This document shows, piece after piece, positions 9,950-20,800 of a stretch of DNA of 64,000 nt. This stretch comes from Hirundichthys speculiger (Eukaryota > Chordata > Actinopteri > Beloniformes > Exocoetidae), in assembly GCA_018398805.1 (NCBI GenBank), contig JAGFBZ010000713.1:62001-126000 (forward strand). The letters are read 5' to 3'. Both the position numbers and the translations under genes were made by a program. Position 1 is the stretch's first letter, and each line of letters opens with the position of its first letter. The notes below the pieces were generated by a model. The model was not told the origin of the DNA. It was given only the letters and a program-made list of their open reading frames with translations, and made no database searches.

Positions 9950-11607
9950 TCAATTCAATTCAATTCAATTTTATTTATATAGCGTCTGTTACAATGACAA
10001 TTGTCTCTAGGCGCTTTACAGAGACCCAGAGCATGACCCCCGAGCAAATATCATCAACTAAGATTATATAATTAAATCCAATCAATGATAATGGCAGGTA
10101 AAAAACTCCCACGTAGGGAGAAAAAAAACCTTTATACCAAACAGTGGCAAGGAAAAACTCCACTTTAAGAGGAAGAAACCTTGAGCAGGACCTGGCTCAT
10201 ATGGGGGGACCTTCCTGCCGAAGGCCAGCCGGGTAGAGAAAGAAAGAAAAGAAAGAAAAGAGGGGAGACAGGACAGAGAGAGGATGGAGGACAGAGAGAG
10301 GAGAGACACAAATGACTAAATACAATGACCATATAAACATAAACAGATGGAGGCAGCAGCACTGAGGTGAGATGGCCAGAGGACCAGGTCGCCGATCACC
10401 ATGCCAGTCGGCACCCAAACACAAGTGGAGGAGAACCCCGGGATGGACAGAGGATGGAACTGCAAGTCAGCATGAAACCCAGGAAACTCTGGCCTGCAAA
10501 TACACAGAAAGAAAAGGGGGCAGAAACAGCACAACAAACACAGGAAAGCAAAGAAAATGGAGCACAGTTTCAGTAACAGGGTGCTCCCAAATAATTATAC
10601 ATGAGCTGGAGGAGGAGGAAGGGAGGAAGAAAGGGAAGAAAAAAGAAGAAGAGCAGTGGAGACACCACTCAGCAGATCATGTTGGTGTCCCCCTGTAGCG
10701 TAAGGCCTATAGCAGCATAGCTATGACGAAGCTGTGATTAAGACGAGTTTTACTCTAGTCTTAGCTACTACAAACTATGGCTATAACTATTAGCCCCTAC
10801 ACACTATAGATTAGACTAACTGTAGGCTTTACTGAACAGAAATGTTTTCAATTTAGTTTTGAAAATGGAGATAGTATCAGCCTCCTTAACCCAAACTGGT
10901 AGCTGGTTCCATAAAAAAGGTGCCTGGTACCAGAAGGCCCGTCCTCCAAACCTACTTTAAGATATTCTAGGAACGACGAGTAATCCTGCACTCTGAGAGC
11001 GGAGAGCTCTATTAGGAGCATAACATGCTATCAAGTCTTGTAAATAGCGCGGAGCTAGGCCATTAAGGGCCTTATATGCGAGAAGCAGAATTTTAAACTC
11101 AATTCTAAATTTCACGGGAAGCCAATGGAGGGAGGCTAACACGGGAGAGATGTAATCTCGCTTGCGGATTCCTGTCAGCACCCTCGCTGCTGCGTTCTGG
11201 ATCAATTGAAGGCTATTTAGCGAGCTTTTCGGACATCCTGCTAACAGCGCATTACAGTAATCCAGTCTAGAGCTAACAAACGCGTGGATTAATTTTTCGG
11301 CATCACCCTGGGAGAGGATGCTCCTAATCTTGGCAATATTTCGGAGATGAAAAAAGGCAGACTTGCAAACCTGATTAATATGCTGCTTAAATGACATATC
11401 CTGATCAAAAATAACTCCAAGGTTTTTCGCAACTGTGCTGGAAGCCAGCGTAAATCCAGTCAATCCATTCCTCAGGTGTTTGGGACCAAAGACAATAACC
11501 TCTGTTTTATCCGAGTTTAGAAGCAAAAAGTTAGAGGACATCCAGGACTTAATATCATTAAGACACCCTTGAAGTTTAGCCAAAGGTTTTGTTTCCTCTG
11601 GTTTCAT
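9950..11607 (-). mobile_element. CR1/L2-like LINE, 5'-truncated, inserted in hAT copy A
   Basis: Minus-strand insertion. From right to left it carries the C-terminal part of the reverse transcriptase ORF (10957-11607, 216 codons), then a 3' UTR of about 1 kb that ends in repeats of CAATT at 9950-9970. Diagnostic words are NSDKTEVIVFGP, SSRLDYCNALLAGCP and LQLIQNAAARVLTG, typical of the CR1/L2/Rex1 group. The left edge follows GTGCAGAT and the right edge precedes AGATGTAAC, while the uninterrupted hAT copy reads GTGCAGATGTAAC across the site. AGAT is therefore duplicated and the junctions are well defined. It is 5'-truncated, so dead. Confidence 0.88.
10957..11607 (-). pseudogene. LINE reverse transcriptase C-terminal fragment
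   Basis: A 216-codon open frame from the truncated LINE at 9950-11607. It covers the region after the RT catalytic core (NFLLLNSDKTEV, FGPKHL, LGVIFDQDMSF, SRLDYCNALL, LHWLPV, APRYLQDLI). The N-terminal endonuclease and RT palm are missing, so it is not a gene. The frame is intact, which suggests a fairly recent insertion. Confidence 0.85.
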
Positions 11608-11919
11608 AGATGTAACAACTTTTGAGTGTGTTTATTTTCTCTGTATGAGAGTTTGAGTATGTGAGAATTGTTGGACAGAGTTGTAAATGTCTGATTCAGT
11701 AAAGTAACAATTCAGGTAATAAATAACCACAATAAGGAATAAACATCTCTGTGTGTTTAAAGCTAATTGAGAAGGCAGATATGGATATATTTTCAAACTG
11801 GTCATCATGGTGGTACTCAGAGAGCTGAACAGTTTCTTAGCTGGTACGCAGGATTAAAAGTTTGAAAACCACTGATCTACAAGTTTGTTTTCCACAAGTG
11901 TAATACATTCAAGCTAGTA

Positions 11920-12080
11920 TCAGTCTTCCCAGGGGTGGACTTCCAGCACATTTACCCCAAGATCAGAGTTTTCAGAGAAACACCAAGAAACTCCAGAAGC
12001 TCCATCTCAGAGCCTCCAGGCCTCAGTGGGAAGGTTAAACATTCACGTCCATGATGGCGCAGTTAGAAAACCGAGCCAGA
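11920..12080 (+). mobile_element. Tc1-like transposase fragment
   Basis: The stretch after TCTTCCCAGGGGTGGAC resembles the N-terminal helix-turn-helix part of fish Tc1 transposases (a PRSGRP-like motif). A related piece is at about 55185-55230. Too short and broken to be active. Confidence 0.4.
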
Positions 12081-12269
12081 ACAGTTCCCTCCATCTCAAG
12101 AGAACATAGAAGCACAACTGAAGTTCACAAAAGTTTCTCTTTTAGTCCAATCAACATAATAATTAGATGATCACATGATTCATGTTGTAGGATTTCACCA
12201 GTCGTGGAGCTAATTTGATTTAATTTACTTTAATTCGATCAGATTTCTTGCTCCACGGACAGATCAGAA

Positions 12270-12712
12270 ACTTACACTGCAAATTATTTGGTTCTTACCA
12301 AGAAAAAAAAACTTCAATTTAGAAGCGTTAGATATTTTTTCTTGTTTTAATAATTACTTTCTTATTATAAGTCTCAGTATAATCTTATATCAAGTAATAT
12401 TTTACTTTTTTGTCTCAACCAGGCAGAGAATCCTAAAATGAGACAATTAACACTTAAAATAAGATGTTTTACGTTTTTCCTCCTCCTCATCTCCTCTCCT
12501 CATCAAAATAAATTTTGTTTTAAGATTTAATAACCAATTATACCTTTCTTAAATCTAGAAACAAGTGTTCTCTACAATCTTAATTTAAGAAATCTTACCA
12601 AGTGAAATTATCTTGCTGCACGGACAGATTTTTTCACTCGTTTTGAGTATCTTTTTCCTTAGTTATAGTGTTTTTTATCTTGTTTGAAGATCACCTTTTT
12701 TTGTAGTGACAA
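12270..12712. mobile_element. Possible MITE with CACTGCAAA-like termini
   Basis: AT-rich segment bounded by CACTGCAAATTATTTGG on the left and, as complement, CACTACAAAAAAAGGTGATC on the right. The internal sequence (TTACCAAG, ACTTAAAATAAGATG, TCTTGTTT) is of the kind found in a common fish MITE. Target duplication is unclear. Confidence 0.4.
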
Positions 12713-15700
12713 ACTAATATTTGCAGTTTGTTTATTTGATTACTTAAAACAAGGTTTTTATCATAAAAGACAGAAAAAAGCTGTAACTCTGTTATTGTTG
12801 CTTGTTTTAACAGTAAATTACTAAATTTATGATTTTCTGACTTATTTAGACAAGAAATACATATTTATGATAAAATCTAAGGGTATATGCAGACTCGATG
12901 AGTAAACATGTTAAATAAATTCATGTTTCCAGGTCTCAGATCCGTCCTGTTCTTTTCAAATAATTTCAAATGAACTCATCATCTGTTCTGAGGAGTTAAC
13001 CTGAACCAGTTCCAGCAGCGCCGGAGCTGCTGTTCAAACCACGTCAGGACGCTGTAACGTCAAAAACCACTGCAGAAATTCTCCATGAGGACGAACGCTT
13101 CCTCAGACTGCTGAAGTGAGGGAAGACCACCAGATGGCGCCAGAGAGCTATGAGGTAAACATCAGGAACCACATCTGGGGCCCATCTGGGACATCTGGAA
13201 GGAGAAGCAGCCCTCGTGTCTAAACCTGAACCAGGAACTCTGCTCAACTGTCACATACTTTTCTGCGGCAGCGTGGACTTGTTTGAGCGCGTTCAGCCGT
13301 AACGCTGGAACAAAAGGATCTATTCACCTGTCAGCAGGCAGTAATTATCACCTGTTTGGGCTTCAGGACATGTCGGCATACGGCAAATAAAAGTTGACAT
13401 AACAAATGACATCAGAAATCAAAAATAAATCAATCAACCTCCAACGATCTTCAGGTGATCTGAAGTTAACTTTAATGTGCCGAGGTGATGAGTCTGACGC
13501 CACAGAGACGCTGATTTGTTGCTCATCACATCTGAAAACACCACATATATTCTTATTTTTCTTTGCCGCATTAATTAATACCTCATTTCAAGTTGAGTTT
13601 TAATTGGCTGGGAGCCTGTCAGAACGTTACGTCAGTAGTCTTCATCGTCAAACCAGTCGCATTGTAGGATGCTGATGAATGATATCCCCACAGTTCTTTC
13701 ATGGCGGTGACGGCCCAGATTTATGTCGTGTACAGAACTTCAGGACCAGTCCAAAGGACCTGTCCTGTTTTTTTTTATTTTATTGAATTGTATTGTGTCC
13801 TTTTTGGTTGGAGTTAACTTTACTCCCTGTATTAATCTGAAGGTCTGTTTCTGTTTCACTTACTTTGGATATATTTTCCTGATTGTTTCCACCTGTGTCT
13901 CATCGTGTATATACTGTCTCCTGAAGTCTTCTGAAGTCTCCTGCAGGTCCACTCAGTCACAAAAACTAACACACATATCAGTCACAGTGAGCTGTTTCAG
14001 CTTGGCAGGAGTAACTTATGTTAACCCACGACGATAGTTAATATTACTTTACAATCTTTCTGATCAAATCTGTCCAAACATCCGCATTTCATGTGTCACT
14101 ACCGAAACTAGATCTGAAACAAGCGTTCCCAGACCCAAAAGCAGGACGCCACTTACGGGGACAGACACGTTAAAGTCGGTCTCAAATGTTTGAGGTCATC
14201 ATCAGTCCAGCGCACGGCAGACGTCCACGTGGAAGTGTCCCTGTGGTGGTGGGTCGGGGTTTAGCTCAGCTGCAGGGGGAGATGTGGGGCAGTGGTTCAG
14301 GGAACAGTGTCGAGCTGGGACACAGCTGCTCCACATCGCTAATCATCTGCCTCCCTGCGTTTAGAAGGACGACTCCAGGACCAGAAGACACAAGACTGTT
14401 GCTGAAACAGCAACCAGCTGTCCGTCTGTAAATAAACGGGATATGATCCTGGCACCTTCAGCCGAGCAGAGGGACCTCCTGTTGTCACATCAGCATTTAC
14501 ATGACGCTTGATTAGCACAAACTGCTGAGCTTCATCCTCGGACCGTTCGGAAGAGCTAATATTCATTCCCGCTGCTCCACACTATTGATTGTACATATCA
14601 ATGGATGGATAATACACTAATATGAACCTACAGGTTTCTATAAAGTGCTTTTGAAGCCTCTCTTTCATGTTGCAAAAGAGAAATTAGCTGGTTGACAGCT
14701 GTCACTCATAAATAAATATTACTTTACATTCATTCTGATCAAAACTGTCCAAACATCCTCGTTTCAAAAACAAACAGTTTCAACACCGTCGAGCTGCTGT
14801 GTTGACCACATCAGCCCTCAGATCATTTTTATTATGTTTTTACACAGAAAAATGATACTGTATAAGTTTTGTACATGACTGCAGCTCTCACATTCAGGTC
14901 TGGTGTAGGAGACGCATCTGATGTTCACATGAGTCCTTCATGTGTTTAGAGTCCCATTAAAACCAGGAAAACCAACATTTCTCTGCTCAGAGTTTTCCAT
15001 TCACAGTCCTAAATGCAGAAATGTAAAAAAAAGAGAAAGATTTCCTCTATACTGAAACCCAAAAGTCCCCGATCCTGATCCAAAACATTCAGATTATTGA
15101 TTCTGTGTATATAAAAGCCATGTTTTAGGACATCCCACACCCTCGTAAAACTCTTTTATTAAAGACAAAAACCAAGGCAGCAGCATTAAAAAATAAAAAT
15201 AAAAAACATATTCATCAGTGTGAGCTTTTAAAAAGAATCGTGATTTTTTTTTTCCAGGTAAAGGCAGAAGTTCTGGTGTCACTGTTGAGGTAGAAACCCT
15301 CGCAGTTCAGAAATCCTCAAATATGTTTGTGGGGGTTTGTTCGTTTAAAGTCATTAAGGCAGATATGGTGGGATTAAAATTCACCCTGAGAGGACGTCTG
15401 AAGCCTCCCTCTGTCGCCTCGCAGCTGAAACCGGAGGATGGAGGTCCCGGTCCAGGTGCAGCCGGGTCCGAGGCACAGAAACCCAACGGGCCCCTCAGTC
15501 CCGCCACATCCAGAGGCTTCTTCTTCTTCTTCTTTTCACTCTCCCTCTTCTTCTCTCCATATTTGATCGGTAGCTCCTTGGAGCTGCTCCTGACTCTTGT
15601 TTCACGTCGAGACCAGATCCAGATGACTGAGATCCAGACTCTGGGGGGGTGGAGGGGTCAGACCCACTGACGAGATGCTGCCTTCGTGCAGATGTGCATC

Positions 15701-15940
15701 TACCAGCTGCTGAGCTTGACCTCTTCAGGAGACTGAACGGGGAGTTTTCAGCGTCTCAGCTCATCAACTCGAACTGTGTTCAGGCTGCTTCAGCACATAA
15801 ATGCACAGTAAATGGCTCATTTTTGCTTCTTTTTTTAAAGCTTATCCTGTCTGTTAACTCAAACGTATTGTTGAAGTCTCTTTGTTCACTTTGTGAGACT
15901 GGTTTTGTGTCCATCTTTAAAAGTAAAAAAAAACAAAAAA
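12713..15940. other. Intergenic stretch without recognised genes
   Basis: I find no coding region. Small dispersed repeats are present: the word CTGTCCAAACATCC occurs near 14070 and 14745, with similar words near 20440 and 56010, and GAGATGTGG...GTGGTTCAGGGAACAG near 14280 recurs near 48420. Single long frames here lack any family match. AATAAA-like words on the minus strand (for example near 15150) are far from the slco2b1 stop. Confidence 0.4.
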
Positions 15941-15949
15941 AGAATGAAA

Positions 15950-17391
15950 AGGGTCATGAACTGTTGGTAGTCACTGAAAGAAGGAGATCACTGATACCAG
16001 CAGCTGAAATGAGTTTCCTCCAGGATGGCCGGACTCTCCCTTAAAGACAGGAGGAGAAGTTCAGTCATCAGGAGAGACTCAGAGTAGAGCTGCTGCTCCT
16101 CCACATGGAGAGGAGCCAGGTGAGGAGGTTCATCTGGTCAGGATGACTCCTGGACGCCTCCCTGGAGAGGTGTTTGGGACATGTCCAACTGGGAGAAGAC
16201 CCAGGACACACTGGAGAGATTATGGCCCCGATTGTACACCTCATGCTACCCGCTACCCGCAAATTGCAGGTATTAGCAATCTTCCGCTTCCCTAAAGCCG
16301 CTACCCGCTATGCCGACTCCCTTACTCACATTGTAGGCGTGGCAATGGGCGTGTCTTTTGTGCTTTCCGCAAACTCAGTATCTTGCGATCGCGGGTTCAG
16401 GATAGGTTTGCAGAAAGCGCAACCCGCATGTCGGCGCGTAAAAGAGCGCATCCAAATGGCATGAATGTACGTCCACCTGGTCACATGTGGACGTCCACAA
16501 ATGGCTCTCTACCTCTTGATTACGCATCACCGTATTACTGTCAGACGTTTTTATTCTCTAGAGGTCAGAGGATGTCTGGTCAGCAGTTATGGTGGATGTT
16601 GGAATAGTCACGGCCAGACACGTCAGTCTGTACAGCTGTGGCATGATCTCATCCAGATGTCTGCTGTGGAGGAAACCAACATTAATTGTTCGTGATCTTT
16701 AAATGCACATCCAACGATTCGTTCTGCAGCATTTTAAAAAGCACATCAGCTGCACGAAGAGTCCTGTCTCGGACTCCCAGAACCCTCTGCTGAGAACATG
16801 TTCCCGCTGCTCTGCCTGGCCGTTTTTACCGGGAGGACACCAACTATCTGGAACTTTCAGGTAGCCGATAGGAATTGTCTGTGTAAAAATATTTATATGT
16901 ATATATCAGTGCAGAGGAGGAGGAGGAAGGAAGAGGAGGAAGCTCTACAACAGAGTCCCAGACGAGCTGCACATGAGAGCTGCTCTGATCTGGATGAAAA
17001 GACGCTACATAGCGGTTAGCAGTTAGCGCAACCTGCTCTTAAAGGCAATGACTGCTGATGCACTGATTGCTCTAACAGGTGGAACGCCCTAAATACATAC
17101 ATAAATATAGAGGTTAGCGCAGGTAAGATTGCGGGTTTAGGGAGGGGGAAGATTGCGTGCTTTGTGGGGGAACGCCCCTCCCGCTACCCGCTATCCCTTA
17201 ATAGCAGCTTTAGGAGGTTTGGCGGAAGATCGGGCCCATAATCTCTCAGCTGGTCTGGGGGCTCCTTGGTGGTCTCTCAGAGGAGCTGGTGGAGGCGGCT
17301 GGAGGGAGGGAGGTCTGGGCCTCTCTGCTGAAGCTGCTGCCCCCCCGACCCGACTCCGGACCAAGCCGGAGCTAATGGATGGATGGTAATG
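15950..17391 (+). mobile_element. RTE-like LINE 3' end, interrupted by a DNA transposon
   Basis: 15950-16223 corresponds to the 3' coding end of the LINE at 24.5-27.0 kb (same order of words: GAACTG, TGGTAGT, ACTCTCCCTT, GGACGCCTCCCTGGAGAGGTGTTT). After the insertion 16224-17237 it resumes at ATCTCTCAGCTGGTCTGG and runs through the normal 3' UTR to the terminal tandem GATG (ATGGATGGATGG). It is 5'-truncated and not functional. Confidence 0.85.
16224..17237. mobile_element. DNA transposon with GGCCCCGAT/GGGCCCGAT termini, about 1 kb
   Basis: The insert within a LINE begins GGCCCCGATTG and ends CGATCGGGCCC-like, with GGGCCCGATCTTCCGCC on the complement. It is flanked by AT on both sides. Subterminal copies of CTACCCGCTA occur near both ends (16250, 17180). 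The termini and AT duplication recall ISL2EU/Harbinger-type elements, but I did not find a transposase, so this is a non-autonomous copy of uncertain superfamily. Confidence 0.65.
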
Positions 17392-17643
17392 AAAAAGGTA
17401 CTAAACATGAAAAGTGATATATTTGCAGCGTATCATCATGTTTGTTCCGGTAAATTAGGTTCTTATGCACAGGGAAGAGATGTCTCTGGGAGTATAATCT
17501 GAGTAATGTGAAGTATTGGTTGTAAAATCTAAACAAGGAAGTCTTTGCCTCATTATACAGGCAAACCAGTTGAGCAGCAGGTGAGCTGGCAGCCTCCACG
17601 CTTCCTCCCGAGTCTTTCTCTCCATTCTCCTTCCTCCGTCTCG

Positions 17644-17839
17644 TCAGGTTTTGATGCCGTTGAGTTGTCTTTCTTTGGATGAAAGCGGCTCCAGCTTTTT
17701 CTGCTCCCCCACCAGCTCATAGCCGCTTTTGGGTGGCGGTTGCGGTCCGTGGGGTTCGGACCTCCTGCGCAGGACAAAGACCGACAGCAGGAAGCAGAGC
17801 AGACCGCCGCACACGAAGAAGACCTGCAGACCCAGGAAC
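17644..17839 (-). CDS. slco2b1: slco2b1 exon 14 (last coding exon)
   Basis: [20 protein letters not shown] is the last membrane segment, followed by RRR and a 40-residue cytoplasmic tail ending NGIKT and TGA at 17644-17646. Acceptor CTGCAG. No AATAAA is seen close after the stop. Confidence 0.93.
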
Positions 17840-20800
17840 CTGCAGGCAGAGAGGCCGGTTATCCACTCGGACCAGGACCCGGGCCCTTCAGACCCGCTAC
17901 AGACTGATGTTCAATCAGGTTTCCTGATACAGCCCGACCCATGGATCCTATCATTGTTCTCGTCAGCTTCATTTCATTTGTTGGTACATTCCCGCAGCAC
18001 AGTTATGAAACAGTTGTAAACTCTTCCTCCAGCGTGTAATGCTGCCATTCCTTCTCACAAAACGTGTTCTGGCAGGGAAACATCTGCTGTCATATTTTTC
18101 TTTGTTTCTCTCTGCCAACTTGTCATAAAGCACCACCAGGGAGCTTTTTATATGTAAAAACGCCAGTTTCAGCCTCATTAGAAGGAATATTTGATTACTT
18201 CTAGGGAACTTGGTCTCGCTCTTGTGAGCAGTGTCATGAAAACGACTTTACCTGCAGAGACATAAATAGCCTGATAAATAATCTCTGTCCCACTTTTAGG
18301 TCTACAACTGACTGAAGTTGTTGTTCAGTTTAAAAATTCTCCAACATTTACTTCTGAAAGCAGCTGACTTTCATTTATAGAGGTCACTCTTGAACTATTT
18401 GGAAATAAAAGGTTTAGACTTGTGGAAATAGGAAGTAGTTAACTTCGTTATAAATAAAGGGAATTTAATGATAATGGCATTTAATAACCTACTGAATCTA
18501 AAATTTAGTTTAAAAAGAAATCTGGAATATTACTCGGGAACATACATCAAAATGTCATCTGCATATAAACTGACATTTACATTAACACAAGACGAGTGTG
18601 CAGAAGGACAGAGACAGAGGTCCTCATACAGAGCCTTGTGGCACTCCTCAGTCAGTACAATACATGTTTCCATGGTGATGGTGCATCCACGATTAACATA
18701 AAGCACTTTTAAAGAAGCTCAAAGAAACTTTGGGTCTTCCTTCTGCACGGAGATGAAGCTCCTGTTCAGGTTTAGTCCTGGTGTTTAACTCTCACTTTCT
18801 CTTTTGTCATTACTTTATCGAGTCTCTTAATCACCTCTGATGTCCACGAAGGCCTGTGAGCTAAATTCATCATTGCTGATGTTAGACACAGCGCTGTAAG
18901 ACGTAAAAAAGTATCGGGACAGGATTCAGAACGTAGATTGACAGGTTGTTAGCCAATAGCCTAGATGACTGCAACGAAGTGACGGAGCAACAGAGGAAGC
19001 AAACAGTCCATGAAATTAAACTGAAACTGAATTTTGAAGACTTATGTGATTCTTTAAGTGTTGACAAAGGCTTCCACAGCAATCCTTGTCCACGTGGCTC
19101 TATGAGCTCCTGGTTCTTGATGCCGTGTCATCTGAGGGATCAGCAATCACAGGTGTCCAGCTTAGACTCCCTGGTCCTTTACACACTGAAATTCCCTCAG
19201 ATTCCTGGATTGGGTTTAATGATATCCTCTACTGTCGACGGAGAAAGTAGTCCTCTTTCTTCTCCCTATTAGCTCTAAACCGTTTCATACAACCTTTTGA
19301 ATGTGAAATGCTTAAATGCACATATACAAACAAATAAAATGAAGCTGATGAGAAAATAAACATGAAAAATGTTGGTTTCAAGATTGAGAGTTCGAACAAC
19401 ACGTGACGGTCTACCTCCATCTGAAGACGTCCAGGTCGTAGTAGTGACAGGACGTTGTTTTGCCGCACTTCTTGCCCCACAGGATGCAGGTGGTATCGAT
19501 GACTCCTCCGTACAGCACCGGGCCGGGCATGAACGCTGCAGAGACAAAAACATGTTACCCGTGCTGTAGAAGCTCCGTCCAGCTGGTGCAGCCTGAGGAA
19601 TGTTTCCAGGACCGACGATGACCGGGCGACTCACCGAGGACTCTGAACAGCATGTACTGGACTCCCACCGCAAATGACTTGTCTTCTGTGGGGACCGTCC
19701 TGAAGCAGACAAACGTGAAGAAGAAGAGTAGGGATGTGACTAACATCTGCACCACCATGTCTGCAGACCACCAAGTTCCTCACTTCTGACTTCCTCTTAC
19801 TGAGCTCAGATAAGACTGAGCTTGTTTTTCTTTTAAACGTGGAGTTATTGAACAGATAGGAGACACATTTGGCTCTAATCCGGGTCAGTTATGGCACTTA
19901 TGGGAAGTGCTAAATGGGCCAGACCATAGACTTTACACAAAGAACTGGACAAATTCAGTCTCCAACATCCCCCCGTCCAGGTTGAAGTGATCCAGGAAGT
20001 AACAGACGTTGAAGTTCGTCGACAGACCACAAGGCTTCGAAAAGAAGCAATCTTCAGGCTAAAGTGCCCATCTTTACAACAGAAATATGGTCTTAGATTT
20101 CACATCCATGAAGACTGTGCATGGGGGTTAATATTTTTCTCTACTACATTAGCTAAAATTGTATAAACCAATAACACTTATAATTGTAATTGTATACATT
20201 TAAATTTGTATAAACCGATAAAAAAAACCAGACCAGGGAACCCTGGAGGATCATTTCAGGACCCTTCCAGAAGGAAGTCTTCCGGGACCTGCTGTCAATC
20301 AGCATCAGGTCTGTCCGACTGCGGCGCATGTTTGCGATGGACAGACAGCTGGCGACAGGCTAGTCCATGTTTTAGCTCCGGCAGCACTTGCTTGAGACGT
20401 CATTCAGGTAGCGACACTTGAAATGAGGATGTTTGGGCAGATTTGATCAAGATGGAAGTAAAGTAACATTAATCTATGAGTGAGTTGCAGTCTATGACAT
20501 TGAACGCCTAGCCGTAACCACTTTAGCTACTTGGCACCAGCGGTGAATTTGACCTCTGAGATGTGAAGAAAGATCAATGATAGAACAATCAGTGGTTGAC
20601 GGGCCTTGAGCCTGTCGAGCCCTGGCTCTGGCAGCACCACCAGAGGAGTTCAGGGTCGACCCTTCCAGGTCGGCCTGGACTCGTCTGGAGACAGATCTGA
20701 TCAGAATTAGTGTAAGACCCAAACAACTGTACGGGAAATGAAACCTTGGCGTTTCCATACCTGAGTATCATCATGTATGACGGTGTCTGGGAGAAGGAGG

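Larger units (their letters stand above)
9728..11874. mobile_element. Non-autonomous hAT element (copy A) split by a LINE
   Basis: The left terminus CAGTGGTGCGCAAACTGTGG and the right terminus, whose complement is CAGTGGTTTTCAAACTTTT, are hAT-like inverted repeats. Flanking 8-mers are TTCTACAA (9720-9727) and ATCTACAA (11875-11882), a 7/8 match to an 8-bp target duplication. A second copy in opposite orientation at 45976-46470 is uninterrupted. Comparing them shows that the segment about 9950-11607 is a later insertion. The hAT part alone is about 490 bp and has no transposase. Confidence 0.85.

Noticed and set aside
15323..16044. Two overlapping plus-strand open frames of 115 and 131 codons.
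   Set aside because: No family match. The second runs into the RTE-like LINE fragment at 15950.
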